64,000 nucleotides of DNA from Nitrosomonas sp. (GTDB taxonomy: Bacteria > Pseudomonadota > Gammaproteobacteria > Burkholderiales > Nitrosomonadaceae). Position 1 is the first letter of the stretch. Each line of letters starts with the position of its first letter. The notes beneath the pieces were generated by a model. That model was not told the origin of the DNA, made no database searches, and worked only from the letters and a program-made list of their open reading frames with translations. Where the stretch lies: contig JALDQW010000001.1 in NCBI GenBank assembly GCA_031316255.1, forward strand, positions 2,327,485 to 2,391,484, in the 5' to 3' direction. Shown in pieces: positions 7,755 to 17,459 of this stretch. The translations under genes and the position numbers were made by a program.

Positions 7755-9136
7755 TAAAAAGTAATTACAGTTTGTGTATAGAAGTAATTGATATCGCCGC
7801 GATGGTCTGCATTGGGTGCATTGTGAATGAATTTATCTGCGAAGAGGTGCGCATAACCCGCCTCGACAGACAGATTGCCGGGGAGTAAATGCCATTGTAT
7901 TTGCGCGTCAAACTGAGAGCCGACGAAGCTGCCCGATTGACCGCTGGGGTCGCGCACGCCGGTAATGCCCCATGCATCCCGGTCTGAGGCCAGCCATAAA
8001 GCGCGATAATTCATTGCGGCTTCGACCCGGGCATGGGGTTTCAGGTTCAAACGCACACCGGGAGCGTGCATGTTGACCCGCGCAAGCGCGCCAAATATTC
8101 CGGTTGGTCCGAAATCAAACCGGCGTGCACCATACAACGTATCAAAACGTTCGTTTTTGCCGTCATCCGGGTTCTCGTCGCCGCTGGCAAAGTCATAGAG
8201 CAGGGCGATCCTTGGCGACCAGAAAGCCGGGAATGTGTAGCCGATTGTCAGGGTGTGAAAATGTGCAAAATGATCCAGTGATTTATCGCTGACAAGCGAT
8301 GCGTGAGAATGACCTGTCTGAAAAACGGATTCGAATTCGTAATCAATGCGGGCGGGAGCCGGTGTGCGAAGCAACCGGAAACCCGGTGTATACAGCTGAC
8401 GGTTCAGGGTTGGGCGCTCGGAAGAATCCTTTTCATGCAGGCCGAACATAAACAGTTCTACACGGCCAAGTGTTGCAAAGTCATGTGCCGCGAACAGTCC
8501 CCATAATTGAAGGTCAAGGCTTTCTTCGTCAAAAACGGCGCTGTTGCGGTGCAATTGCTCTGTTGAATCCGGAAGGCGATAGACCGGGAGCGTCCAGAAT
8601 CCGCGCAGATGCATACCAGCTGGATTTTGTTCGCCATGCCAGTTGATGTCGATACCGGTGAAGTTATTAATGGTATTGCGAAATCCATTGCGCGCGACAA
8701 AACGCCTGCTGCCCACATCCAGTGTCATTCGTCCGGCCTGTGCAGTGAATTGGCCGCCCAGTGTATTCTGGCGGGTATATTCAAGATAGCCCCGTAGTAA
8801 TTCTGCAGAATTGACAATCGTGGTGTTTAACAGTGTATCGGCATCCGAGGCTGTTCGCGAATCCTGCAGCTCGCCCCCGATTGTAAATCCTGCAGGCAAC
8901 TGAATGCGCCCATTGACCAGCGTGCGGAATGCAATGACATCTGTCTGCCCGGACTCGTTTGCTCTGAATTCGTTATCCATGAATTCGTACCGGGTACGAT
9001 GATTGATTTGAAGTGAGAAACCCTGTGGCATCAAGGTTTTGTTCAATGTCCATTGCGCGTGCACTAGAGTGCCTGTAAACAAGAAGGTTTTGCCCACAAG
9101 TATGACGCAAAGCAAACGTATTAAGCAGACATGCAT
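7754..9136 (-). CDS. Alginate-export-type outer membrane porin
   Basis: This 460-residue protein begins with a signal peptide (cleavage likely after LVHAQ) and continues as an amphipathic beta-strand-rich sequence ending in phenylalanine, typical of outer-membrane barrels. The N-terminal ...LQINHRTRYEFMDNEFR pattern and the ELQDSR and AQAGRMTLDVGSRRFVARN stretches resemble the alginate export (AlgE-like) domain family, whose members are often generic porins in non-alginate producers. No polysaccharide biosynthesis genes are adjacent, so the substrate is unknown. Its stop codon overlaps the edge of the MITE copy 1. Confidence 0.8.
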   Translation of the reverse strand: MHVCLIRLLCVILVGKTFLFTGTLVHAQWTLNKTLMPQGFSLQINHRTRYEFMDNEFRANESGQTDVIAFRTLVNGRIQLPAGFTIGGELQDSRTASDADTLLNTTIVNSAELLRGYLEYTRQNTLGGQFTAQAGRMTLDVGSRRFVARNGFRNTINNFTGIDINWHGEQNPAGMHLRGFWTLPVYRLPDSTEQLHRNSAVFDEESLDLQLWGLFAAHDFATLGRVELFMFGLHEKDSSERPTLNRQLYTPGFRLLRTPAPARIDYEFESVFQTGHSHASLVSDKSLDHFAHFHTLTIGYTFPAFWSPRIALLYDFASGDENPDDGKNERFDTLYGARRFDFGPTGIFGALARVNMHAPGVRLNLKPHARVEAAMNYRALWLASDRDAWGITGVRDPSGQSGSFVGSQFDAQIQWHLLPGNLSVEAGYAHLFADKFIHNAPNADHRGDINYFYTQTVITF

Positions 9137-9225
9137 TATCTGTATAAATCCGGTAATGTAGTATGCTCTAGCGCTTTTTTCAACTCTAGGAGATAAGCTG
9201 GACTGTAGTGAAGCTATGGCCTGTT

Positions 9226-10638
9226 TTATTTTTTGAGCTGCAAACCAAGCCGGTCCATACGATAACGCATGGAGCGTACCGTAATCCCAAGTATTTTTGC
9301 TGCAGCTGTTCTGTTGTAGCGGGTTTGTTCCAATGCCTTGATAATGGATTCTCTTTCAAGTCTGTCCAGATAATCCTGTAGTGGAAGTTTCTGGTCGGCT
9401 ATGTCCGATGATGTGCCGCCGGGGTCTTTTTGGGTTTCTCTGGATTTGAGCTGTAATTCATTTTTGCCAATTTTTTCGTCTGGGCTCAATGCCAGGGTGC
9501 GCTCCAGAATGTTTTCCAGTTCGCGTACATTGCCGGGAAAATCATAATTCGTGAGTGCTGCCAGCGCTGCTTTGTCGAGGTGGCAGATGGGTCTGCCGGT
9601 TTCCTGACAGATTTTTGTCAGTATGTTTTCTGCGATGGATGGAATGTCTTCACGCATTTCACGTAAAGCAGGCATGTCCAGTTCAATGACATTCAACCGG
9701 TAATACAAATCCTGGCGAAATTGTCCGTCTTCAACGCATTCGTTCAGTTTCTTATGCGTGGCGCTGATAATACGTACGTCAATATTTTTTTCCTGCACGT
9801 CACCGAGTTTGCGAACCTGCTTTTCCTGGATGACTCTGAGCAGTTTCACCTGCATGGTGAGCGGCAAGTCTGCAACTTCGTCAAGAAACAGCGTGCCGCC
9901 GTTTGCGGCCAGGAAAAAACCGTCATGGTCTTTGTCTGCGCCTGTGAAAGCCCCTTTTTTGTAACCAAAGAATTCGCTTTCCATCAGGTTTTCGGGGATT
10001 GCGCCGCAATTGACCGGAACAAACGCCTGACCATGCCGTGCACTTCTTTCATGGATCATTCGTGCCGCAAGTTCCTTGCCGCTACCGGATTCGCCGCTAA
10101 TGTAAACAGCGGCCTGACTGCGGGACAGCTTTTCAATCGTTGCCCGCAGTGTGCGCATGGGTTGCGATTCACCGAGCAGTGTGCGTCGCTTGTCCGTGTG
10201 TTTTGTCGGTGTTTCTTCAATATGTATAGGTGGCAGACTTAATGCCGATTTGACCAGGTCGCGCAGTTGTTTTAGCGATACCGGCTTGGTCAGATAATCA
10301 AAGGCGCCGGCTTTTAATGCTGCAACAGCATTTTCCGGCGTGCCATATGCCGTGATGACAGCTATCGGAAGACCTGCATGGTGTTGGGCAATATATTGAA
10401 CCAGGTCCAGTCCGGTGCCATCCGGCAATCGCATGTCGGTCAGACACAACTGAAACGAACGTGATTGCAGTAACGCTCTGGCCTCATGTGTACTCATCGT
10501 GCTGGCTACATTCATGCCCATGCGCGCCAGTGTTAATTCGAGCAATTCGATAATATCCGGCTCGTCATCAACAATCAAAACATACGGCGCTGATTTGTGA
10601 GCGAGTGTTTCCTGAGAATGATTGTCTTTACTGGACAT
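9226..10638 (-). CDS. pilR: Sigma-54-dependent response regulator PilR
   Basis: This NtrC-class activator probably switches on sigma-54 promoters of type IV pilin genes after phosphorylation by PilS. It has a receiver domain with acidic pocket VDDEPD and phospho-acceptor D in LTDMRLPDG (about residue 68), an AAA+ domain with Walker A GESGSGKE, the sigma-54 contact GAFTGA, and a Fis-type HTH at the C-terminus (NRTAAAKILGITVRSMRYRM). I start at the ATG at 10638, which overlaps the pilS stop by 11 bases; an in-frame GTG at 10656 is an alternative. Identity as PilR rests on the PilS partner and on separate pilus genes at 21.4 kb. Confidence 0.9.
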   Translation of the reverse strand: MSSKDNHSQETLAHKSAPYVLIVDDEPDIIELLELTLARMGMNVASTMSTHEARALLQSRSFQLCLTDMRLPDGTGLDLVQYIAQHHAGLPIAVITAYGTPENAVAALKAGAFDYLTKPVSLKQLRDLVKSALSLPPIHIEETPTKHTDKRRTLLGESQPMRTLRATIEKLSRSQAAVYISGESGSGKELAARMIHERSARHGQAFVPVNCGAIPENLMESEFFGYKKGAFTGADKDHDGFFLAANGGTLFLDEVADLPLTMQVKLLRVIQEKQVRKLGDVQEKNIDVRIISATHKKLNECVEDGQFRQDLYYRLNVIELDMPALREMREDIPSIAENILTKICQETGRPICHLDKAALAALTNYDFPGNVRELENILERTLALSPDEKIGKNELQLKSRETQKDPGGTSSDIADQKLPLQDYLDRLERESIIKALEQTRYNRTAAAKILGITVRSMRYRMDRLGLQLKK

Positions 10639-12289
10639 GATGACTGGCGTTCGCACAATTCATTCTGAAATGCCCGCCACCGGTACCGAAAATGTACTCG
10701 ATCGAGGCGTGATTGGCTTCGCAGAGTTCGCGTGAAATATAAAGACCAAGGCCGGTGCCGTTGGCGTCTGTCGTAAAGAAAGGCTCAAACAGTTGTTTTA
10801 ATTGATGATTGGGGACGCCGGCTCCGTCATCCTGGATATCAAAAAGGATTCTGTGCGTTGTGTTGCAGCGGGTCAATTTGACTACGATACTTCCCTGCTG
10901 TTGACGGCAATACCGCCAGGCATTACGGCATAAATTCCAGAGTATCTGGTGCAAATGGTTCTGGTCGAAATTGATCCGGAACTCGGTTGCACCATGAGCA
11001 TAATCCAGTTGAAAAACTGATTTATCAATTTTCTCTGTCAAGCAAAAATCCTCTATAAAGGATTGAACAAAGTACCTGGCATCAAGGGATTCTGGTTTGA
11101 CTGCATCACGTCGGTTCAATTGTAAAATATCTTGTACAATTTTATTTAGACGTTGAGCATTATCATGAATGATATGAAGCAAACGGTGATTACCGGTTGT
11201 TTTTGTAATTTGTTCATCTTCTTCCAGAAGTTCTGTTGCGTGACAGATGGAAGACAAAGGATTACGGATTTCATGGGCAATATTGGCTGTCAGCCGGCCT
11301 AGAGCAGCCAGTTTCATTTGTTGAATCTGTGATTGAATCCGGCTTGTGTCTTCCAGATAAATTATGGCGCTCGCGTGCGGATTGTTTTCAATGGGCACAA
11401 AGCGTGTTCTGACCAGTGTATTGTTTATCGACAAACGCAGGAGTTCTGATGATGTGTCGGCGTAGTTGCGCCAATTGAACAGTTTGGATGCCAGTTCCGG
11501 TGCATATTCATTGAGTTTGAGCGGTTTGAAATAATTCGGGTGTCTTTCAAGACCCAATAATTTCTCAGCATATGAATTACATTGATGAATATTCCCGTTT
11601 TTATCGACAACCAGTGTGCCTTCCTGCAATTCCTGAATGATCAGTTGATTGACTAGCGCCATGTTGGCAAGCTCGATGCCTCGCTCGTGGGCTAGTTTCT
11701 CGCTGGCGATTGTGCGGGAGGCCAATTGATGTGCGAGCCAGCTCACCGCGAAGAAACTTATGCTGAGTAATGCCGCATGCGTGAATTGAGCTGAATGGGG
11801 CTCGATATAAAGGAAGGCATAGATTTCTTGCAGCAGGACGCCGACTGTGGCCACTGATGCAAAAAATAACGCCATTCTTCCTTTGCTGATAAGACCGGCC
11901 CCGGCGAGCGAAACCATGAGTAGAATACCCAATCCACTTTCCAGCCCACCACTGACATAGATCATGATACAGATAAAAAAGACATCAGCGCAGACTTGCT
12001 GCATCAATTGCCAGTTGAAATTGGGTCTGCGCAATTTGATCAGCAACATGAACAGGCTGCTCAGTAGCAGATGCAGTGAAGCAGCATATAAGAATACCGT
12101 GTAATCGTGTGAGCCCAGGCTGGTATATTGAAATGACCAGGCCAGTGTGATCAATCCGCTGGTGATGATGATGCGCGAGATATTAAATAAAAACAGCGAG
12201 TGCCAAAACGAATCGGTATAAGTGGGTTCACAATTGTGCGATTCGTTTCGCGGCTTAAGTTGCGCGGGAGAGAAAGTATCTGTAATCAC
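10628..12289 (-). CDS. pilS: Membrane sensor histidine kinase PilS
   Basis: The partner kinase of PilR. The N-terminal ~190 residues contain about six hydrophobic helices, as in PilS; then a PAS-like segment (EGTLVVDKNGNIHQCN) and a HisKA domain with phospho-acceptor His in ANIAHEIRNPLSS (about residue 339), followed by an ATPase domain with N box (LWNLCRNAWRYC), G1 (DIQDDGAGVPN) and G2 (GTGLGLYISREL). I choose the GTG start at 12289, just after the PP0621-type gene's stop; the open frame runs on to 12391 but that part overlaps the upstream gene and has no kinase features. Confidence 0.92.
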   Translation of the reverse strand: MITDTFSPAQLKPRNESHNCEPTYTDSFWHSLFLFNISRIIITSGLITLAWSFQYTSLGSHDYTVFLYAASLHLLLSSLFMLLIKLRRPNFNWQLMQQVCADVFFICIMIYVSGGLESGLGILLMVSLAGAGLISKGRMALFFASVATVGVLLQEIYAFLYIEPHSAQFTHAALLSISFFAVSWLAHQLASRTIASEKLAHERGIELANMALVNQLIIQELQEGTLVVDKNGNIHQCNSYAEKLLGLERHPNYFKPLKLNEYAPELASKLFNWRNYADTSSELLRLSINNTLVRTRFVPIENNPHASAIIYLEDTSRIQSQIQQMKLAALGRLTANIAHEIRNPLSSICHATELLEEDEQITKTTGNHRLLHIIHDNAQRLNKIVQDILQLNRRDAVKPESLDARYFVQSFIEDFCLTEKIDKSVFQLDYAHGATEFRINFDQNHLHQILWNLCRNAWRYCRQQQGSIVVKLTRCNTTHRILFDIQDDGAGVPNHQLKQLFEPFFTTDANGTGLGLYISRELCEANHASIEYIFGTGGGHFRMNCANASHHVQ

Positions 12290-12293
12290 AGTG

Positions 12294-12581
12294 TTATGAT
12301 GATGAATCAAGATGCTCCAGGCGATGTTCGTTGCTGCAGAAAAACTCCCCTTGACTCGTGATGCTCTCACTTCTGGGTAAGTGAACGCCACAGTAGGCGC
12401 ATCGCACCATTTCTTCGAGTGATTTTTGTGCAGTGTCTTCCGCTTTGCTACTCTCTTCCAGGTTTTCTGCTTGTTCTGATGAACGTGATTTTAAAATCCA
12501 ATAAATCAGGACGGCAATAATTAAGAAAAAAACGAGCTTACCCAAAATTATATTCCTCCTCAGTGACATAACAATCGACAA
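12294..12581 (-). CDS. PP0621-type small membrane protein
   Basis: This 95-residue protein has one transmembrane helix (about residues 15-27, LVFFLIIAVLIYWILK), a charged linker and a C-terminal cysteine cluster with VRCAYCGVHLPRSES and FFCSNEHR, which looks like a treble-clef metal-binding site. It matches the PP0621 family, commonly placed directly upstream of pilS in beta- and gammaproteobacteria. Function unknown. A start nearer LRRNIILGK is possible; the ATG at 12581 has an AGGAGGAAT ribosome-binding site close by. Confidence 0.8.
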   Translation of the reverse strand: MSIVMSLRRNIILGKLVFFLIIAVLIYWILKSRSSEQAENLEESSKAEDTAQKSLEEMVRCAYCGVHLPRSESITSQGEFFCSNEHRLEHLDSSS

Positions 12582-12610
12582 ATGAAGCCAGTATTCTATC
12601 CAATGATTTT

Positions 12611-12806
12611 GTCAGGTGCGCGCTCCCGCGGTGATATGCAACAAGGCGCAGTACACGGGAAAGGGTTATTCCCTTTTCAAGTACTGCAACGCGGTTGCAG
12701 GATGCTACGGTAACGCCCTGTGGGCGAGCTTGTCAGCGCCCTTGGGCTGCGTTGCGCCTGTTGTCGATGAACGGTCATTTCCAGCAGCGCACGTCTTGCC
12801 GTGCAC
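12611..12806. ncRNA. Hairpin-rich non-coding block (candidate structured RNA or repeat)
   Basis: This G+C-rich stretch in an otherwise A+T-rich gap contains nested palindromes: GCAGTAC/GTACTGC (12648-12654/12681-12687) with an inner AAAGGG/CCCTTT (12660-12665/12671-12676); GCAAC-GCG-GTTGC (12686-12698); CGCCC/GGGCG (12714-12718/12722-12726); GCCC/GGGC (12738-12747); GCACG/CGTGC (12789-12793/12800-12804); and possible closing arms AGGCGCA/TGCGCCT (12644-12650/12753-12759). No promoter or T-run is clear, so it may be a REP/ERIC-like repeat rather than a transcribed RNA. A 76-codon plus-strand frame crosses it but looks incidental. Confidence 0.4.
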
Positions 12807-13052
12807 ACTGATAAGCTCACTAAATCTAGTTATATCATATGGATAGTGTATTGGATAAAGCCGGGAACCATGTCATCAACAGGTTATTGACTTTATCTGC
12901 AGTTCCATTTTCAGATTGTACTTGTCATTTGAATACAGACAAGCATAATGGAAAAAAAGTTATTTTAACGCCGGATTAATCGGGTTTTTCCACTATTTTT
13001 TTCGATGCGTATTGCGGCGATTTCTGAATGGGTTCGTGTTGATTGATACCTG

Positions 13053-15182
13053 TCATTTTTTTGTGTAATGAGCTTCCATGGGTTGTGTCTCCAGTATGTG
13101 CCAATGCCTGTCAGCAAGTGTAAGAATCTCATGTGAATCGACAGGTTTGCTGAAGTAGTAGCCTTGCAGAGTATTGCATCCCAAATACTTCAGAACACTG
13201 GCTTGATTGAGCGTTTCAATACCTTCTGCAGTGACTGTAAAGCCCAGATTATTAGATAGGGAGATAATGGATCGGATGATAGCCAGACTGTTATTGTCAT
13301 CCAGCATGTCGTCGACAAAGGTTTTGTCAACCTTGATATTATTTATGGGGAGGTGTTTTAAGTACTTCATGGATGAATAACCCGTGCCAAAGTCATCCAG
13401 CGAAATTTCAATATTGTGATCGCGCAGCGTCTTCAATGTATTTAAGGTTTCCTGGCTATGATCCATCAGCGCGCTTTCTGTGACTTCCAGAATAAGATTG
13501 TTGGGCGATAGACCTGTCTCACTCAAAGAGTCTAATACACTTTTTACTAAATCCGGATTTTTGAATTGCATCGGTGAAAGGTTGACAGAAACACGCAAAC
13601 AAAGCCCGTTATTCTGCCATTGAATCGCAGTTGCACATGCAGTTCGCAATACCCATTCCCCAATTGGAATAATCAAGCCGTTTTCTTCGGCTAATGGAAT
13701 AAAGTCAAGCGGTGAAATCCATCCCTGGGTCGGATGGCGCCATCGAATGAGTGCTTCAACTGACTGAAAACTACCGCTTTCAGTATCAAACTGCGGCTGG
13801 TAGACGAGCTGAAATTCGTTATTTAACAGTGCATTACGAAGGTCATTCTCCAGATTCAATCGTTTTTCAGCTTGATGAGTAAGTGTGCTGTTATAGAATT
13901 GGCAGTTATTCCTGCCTTCGTTCTTTGCATGATACATTGCAGTATCTGCATGTTTCAGTAAAGTCTCGGCGTCTTCTCCGTCATCGGGAAAGAGCGCGAT
14001 TCCAATACTTGCTGTCAAGACTAAATCCCGGCTGTCCAGATGAAAAGGTTGCTGCATGATTTCTCGGATGCGATGCGCCATTAATAAGGCGTCTTCTGTG
14101 CGTTGCAGATTGGGAATGATAATCGTAAACTCGTCACTACCGATTCGCGCAAGCTCGGTTTCGTGTTTATTGGCATCGTTTTGTTGTCCATAGGCTAAAA
14201 AATCCGAAGAGCGCGTGCAATTTTGCAGCCGTTCTGCGGCTGATTGTAGTACTAAATCACCTGTTTGATGACCGATTGCGTCGTTAATGTGTTTGAATCC
14301 ATCCAGGTCCATAAACAGGATTGCCAATTTGGTGTTCGCGTATCTGGCGCGCGGGACTTCTCGTTTTAGCCGTTCCAGGAAAGATAGGCGATTGGGTAAT
14401 CCGGTTAATACATCAAAATAGGCAAGGCGAAAAATTTTACTTTCAGAGTCTATGCGATCGGTAATATTCCGAACTAGGCAAAGCGTTTCTTGAGCATCGA
14501 TAGCAACGATACGGCATTCATAGTACTGGCTATTTTGTTGGTTTTGTTTGAGTTGATATTCAATGTGTTTGACCGAATTATCTTCGCGGGCCAGCCTTAT
14601 TGTATCTTGGTATAGTTTGGCAATATTGTCAGGTAGAAATCCGGTTAACGAATTACCCGGATTAATTGTTAAAAAATGAGAAATGTTGGGTTGGCTTAAT
14701 CTTTCAATGATGACCCCATCATTATTCAGAATAAACATCACATCGGGAATTGCATTAAAAATTGCCTTGCTGCGTGCATTGGCATGTTTTAGCTCAATTA
14801 GATTCAGGTAGGCGCGTTTTAAATATAATATTCGGTAACGAATCAGATTCCAGTTGATCGGTTTGGATATAAAATCTGTTGCGCCAACATCGAATGCCTG
14901 ATTGATCGATTGTACATCGTCCATACCTGTAACCATGATGATCGGCAGTGCGTTGCCGATTTTTTGGCGTAAATAAGCACATACTTCATAACCGTTTTTA
15001 TGTGGCATCTCCACATCAAGCATGACCATATCGGGAGATGATGTTTCAAATTTGCGAATGGCGTCTTCGCCGTCACATGCCAGTGTAACGACGAAACCGG
15101 CTTGTTCCAGTGCCGCCTGCATCAAGTATCCGACTGTTAAATCATCATCAGCGATTAAAATTTTAAACGTGTCAGCGGTCAT
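13053..15182 (-). CDS. Receiver-PAS-GGDEF-EAL protein (cyclic-di-GMP turnover)
   Basis: Domains in order over 709 residues: receiver (acidic ADDD, phospho-acceptor D56 in VMLDVEMPHKNG), PAS-like segment (about 140-245), GGDEF domain (about 250-430) and EAL domain (about 445-695). The GGDEF signature reads RIGSDEF, with Ser in the second glycine position, so cyclase activity is doubtful. The EAL domain keeps EALIRWRHP, LEVTESAL, LDDFGTGYSSM and TAEGIET, so it should hydrolyse c-di-GMP. Cytoplasmic. The gene overlaps the upstream HPt gene by 4 bases, so phosphorelay input is likely. Confidence 0.92.
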   Translation of the reverse strand: MTADTFKILIADDDLTVGYLMQAALEQAGFVVTLACDGEDAIRKFETSSPDMVMLDVEMPHKNGYEVCAYLRQKIGNALPIIMVTGMDDVQSINQAFDVGATDFISKPINWNLIRYRILYLKRAYLNLIELKHANARSKAIFNAIPDVMFILNNDGVIIERLSQPNISHFLTINPGNSLTGFLPDNIAKLYQDTIRLAREDNSVKHIEYQLKQNQQNSQYYECRIVAIDAQETLCLVRNITDRIDSESKIFRLAYFDVLTGLPNRLSFLERLKREVPRARYANTKLAILFMDLDGFKHINDAIGHQTGDLVLQSAAERLQNCTRSSDFLAYGQQNDANKHETELARIGSDEFTIIIPNLQRTEDALLMAHRIREIMQQPFHLDSRDLVLTASIGIALFPDDGEDAETLLKHADTAMYHAKNEGRNNCQFYNSTLTHQAEKRLNLENDLRNALLNNEFQLVYQPQFDTESGSFQSVEALIRWRHPTQGWISPLDFIPLAEENGLIIPIGEWVLRTACATAIQWQNNGLCLRVSVNLSPMQFKNPDLVKSVLDSLSETGLSPNNLILEVTESALMDHSQETLNTLKTLRDHNIEISLDDFGTGYSSMKYLKHLPINNIKVDKTFVDDMLDDNNSLAIIRSIISLSNNLGFTVTAEGIETLNQASVLKYLGCNTLQGYYFSKPVDSHEILTLADRHWHILETQPMEAHYTKK

Positions 15183-15568
15183 GCTTTGTTCAGTAGCTTT
15201 TTGATTTCAGTGGCGGCTTGTTGATACTGCTGTTGCAAATTATCCAGGAGCGGTCTGGCTTGATTCAGTTCGCACGATCTTCCACATAACTCCATTTTTT
15301 TAGCGATTACCGAGAGGCTTTCCGCGCCGACATTGGCCGAGCTGGATTTTAAGGAATGTGCGGCATGACACAAATCTTCGGCATTCTGGTTGATTACAGC
15401 ATCTTCAATTTGCTTTATGAGATCAATGGAAGTATCTAGAAATATTTGCAGAATTTTTTTGACCAGCTTGTCCCCGTTTGCTGGATCAAGATTGCGAATC
15501 GCGCTGATTTGTGCATGATTAAGGACGGGCGTGGATTCCGATGGGGCTCCTGAATGTGTGGCGTCCAT
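15179..15568 (-). CDS. Histidine phosphotransfer (HPt) protein
   Basis: This 129-residue all-helical protein has the HPt signature with phospho-acceptor H71 in CHAAHSLKSSSANVGA. HPt proteins relay phosphate between hybrid kinases and receivers. It is first in a two-gene unit and overlaps the start of the REC-GGDEF-EAL gene by 4 bases, so that receiver is the likely partner. No hybrid kinase is nearby; the donor must be encoded elsewhere. Confidence 0.9.
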   Translation of the reverse strand: MDATHSGAPSESTPVLNHAQISAIRNLDPANGDKLVKKILQIFLDTSIDLIKQIEDAVINQNAEDLCHAAHSLKSSSANVGAESLSVIAKKMELCGRSCELNQARPLLDNLQQQYQQAATEIKKLLNKA

Positions 15569-16008
15569 TGTCAGTATTTCCTTTTGCGAGGTAGCGATGG
15601 TTTGTTTCTACTGCGCATCAAGATCGTGTAATGTACCGGAAGAAAATGATCCGTTCCGGTATTTTCCACTGAATTGAATTCTTTTATTCCAAAAGGAAGG
15701 CAAGTGACACCTGGCGGCCGTATGTAGTGAAACAATTTTGGGTGAAAATAGACTGTCACAGTTTTTCAATACAGTATTTGCAAGTTTATTGAATTATATC
15801 GGAAATTTAGAGCGCGTAAAGTAAAAAACCTGTGCGCGTCTCTAACGAATTTCAAACAACAGACAATAATAAAATGAATACTTGAAAAAGAATTTTTTTG
15901 TGAAGTCACCGGCAGGCGATTAAGCCAAGAGTTAAATCTGCCAGGCGTTAAATCTGAACTTCTCTGATAATTGTGTCACTATCTAACATGCATGCCTGAT
16001 AACTTGGA
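15569..16008. other. Intergenic region
   Basis: This 440-bp gap holds the upstream region of the HPt operon and the 3' flank of ispB. It is A+T-rich. I see a short direct repeat (GTTAAATCTG near 15930 and 15948) but no gene, terminator or clear promoter. Confidence 0.5.
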
Positions 16009-16977
16009 TTAGTGATTTCGTGTCACAGCGAAGCTGGCCAACTGCATCAGACATTCCTTGTATTCGGATTCTGCTAAACAGGTAATGGCAGCAATGGCTG
16101 TTTCAATTTCAGCCTGGGCGCAATTTCTGGCGTAATCGAGCGCGGCAGTTTGCTGGATGATATCGAGTACGGGCTGGAATCCGTTTGTGCCGCCTTCCTC
16201 GATGGCTTGGCGGATCAAGTTCGCTTGTTCTGTGGTGCCAGCCTGCATGGCATAAATCAATGGTAAGGTCGGTTTGCCTTCCGCCAGATCATCGCCAAGA
16301 TTCTTGCCGGTATCCTGGTTGTCTCCTGAATAATCCAGTACATCATCGATAAGCTGAAATGCAGTACCGAGGTGCATGCCATAGACAGCCATGGCTTCTT
16401 CTTGCTCAGGTGTTGCACTGCCAAGTAATGCGCCTAGACGGCTGGCGGCTTCGAACAGTTTTGCGGTTTTGAAACGGATGACTTGCAAATAATTTTCTTC
16501 ATTGACATTCGGATCGCGACAGTTAAGCAGTTGCAGTACCTCGCCTTCGGCAATGGTATTGGTGGCATCGGCCAGTACCTGCATGACGCGCATATTGTCG
16601 ACTTCAACCATCATCTGGAAAGCCCGCGAATAAAGAAAATCTCCCACAAGTACACTGGCGGCATTGCCAAACAGGGCATTGGCGGTTTCTTTATTGCGGC
16701 GCATTTCGGATTCATCTACGACATCGTCATGCAATAATGTTGCAGTATGAATAAATTCGACAACGGCAGCCAGATTGTAATGAAATTTTCCGGTATAGCC
16801 AAAAGAACCCGCGGATAGAATGACTAACGCGGGACGCAAGCGCTTGCCGCCACTGTTAATGATATATTCGCTGACCTGACGGATGAGCGCGACATGCGAA
16901 TGCAGTTTTTGCCGGATGACTTCATCCACAGTACCCATGTCCTGGGCAATAAAGCTCCTGATATGTTCTATTGACAC
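16009..16977 (-). CDS. ispB: Octaprenyl (polyprenyl) diphosphate synthase
   Basis: This trans-prenyltransferase extends farnesyl diphosphate with isopentenyl diphosphate to make the ubiquinone side chain. It is 322 residues long, with both aspartate-rich motifs: LLHDDVVDESEMRRN (first) and LIDDVLDYSGD (second), plus GGKRLRPALV near the N-terminus. Position directly upstream of and divergent from rplU-rpmA-obg is the conserved arrangement in proteobacteria. Chain length (C40) is inferred from family and not shown by sequence. Confidence 0.95.
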   Translation of the reverse strand: MSIEHIRSFIAQDMGTVDEVIRQKLHSHVALIRQVSEYIINSGGKRLRPALVILSAGSFGYTGKFHYNLAAVVEFIHTATLLHDDVVDESEMRRNKETANALFGNAASVLVGDFLYSRAFQMMVEVDNMRVMQVLADATNTIAEGEVLQLLNCRDPNVNEENYLQVIRFKTAKLFEAASRLGALLGSATPEQEEAMAVYGMHLGTAFQLIDDVLDYSGDNQDTGKNLGDDLAEGKPTLPLIYAMQAGTTEQANLIRQAIEEGGTNGFQPVLDIIQQTAALDYARNCAQAEIETAIAAITCLAESEYKECLMQLASFAVTRNH

Positions 16978-17126
16978 GTTGTTACCTTGAAGAAAACGCT
17001 ATGTTAGGAATGACATACTTTCGTGTCAAGTATTAACGAAGAAATCCTTGCAATTTTGCTCCACAAAAGATGTTTGCTTATGTATAATTACCGGTTCTGT
17101 TTAAAAGAGATGTGTGGAGTTTAATT

Positions 17127-17438
17127 ATGTATGCGGTTATAAAAACCGGCGGCAAACAATATCGTATCAAAGTTGGGGAAAAACTGAAAGTTGAACAGCT
17201 CGATGTTGAGAAAGGGAGTGAACTTGTCATAGACCAGGTATTGATGGTTGCTGATGGCGACAAGATTTCCATGGGAACACCACTGGTCGAGGGCGCTACT
17301 GTAAACGCTACAGTTTTGGGACAAGGCAGGCATGACAAGATACGTATATTTAAAATGCGTCGCCGCAAACATTACCAAAAGCATCAAGGGCATCGTCAAA
17401 ATTACACTGAAATACAGATTACAGGTATTTCGGCTTAA
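17127..17438 (+). CDS. rplU: 50S ribosomal protein L21
   Basis: L21 binds 23S rRNA in the large subunit. The 103-residue protein begins [18 protein letters not shown], the standard N-terminus, and carries the C-terminal signature [15 protein letters not shown] use the ATG at 17127 rather than upstream in-frame GTG codons. A TATAAT at 17083-17088 is a likely -10. First gene of rplU-rpmA, 21 bp before rpmA. Confidence 0.97.
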   Translation: MYAVIKTGGKQYRIKVGEKLKVEQLDVEKGSELVIDQVLMVADGDKISMGTPLVEGATVNATVLGQGRHDKIRIFKMRRRKHYQKHQGHRQNYTEIQITGISA

Positions 17439-17459
17439 GTATTTGAGGAGTATTTATAA

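Noticed and set aside
12611-12806. CRISPR array or tRNA in the hairpin block
   Set aside because: The stems differ from one another and there are no regular spacers; no cloverleaf with T-loop GTTCGA was found.
12616-12846. 76-codon plus-strand frame across the hairpin block
   Set aside because: Runs through nested palindromes and has no family likeness; more likely a by-product of the structured sequence.
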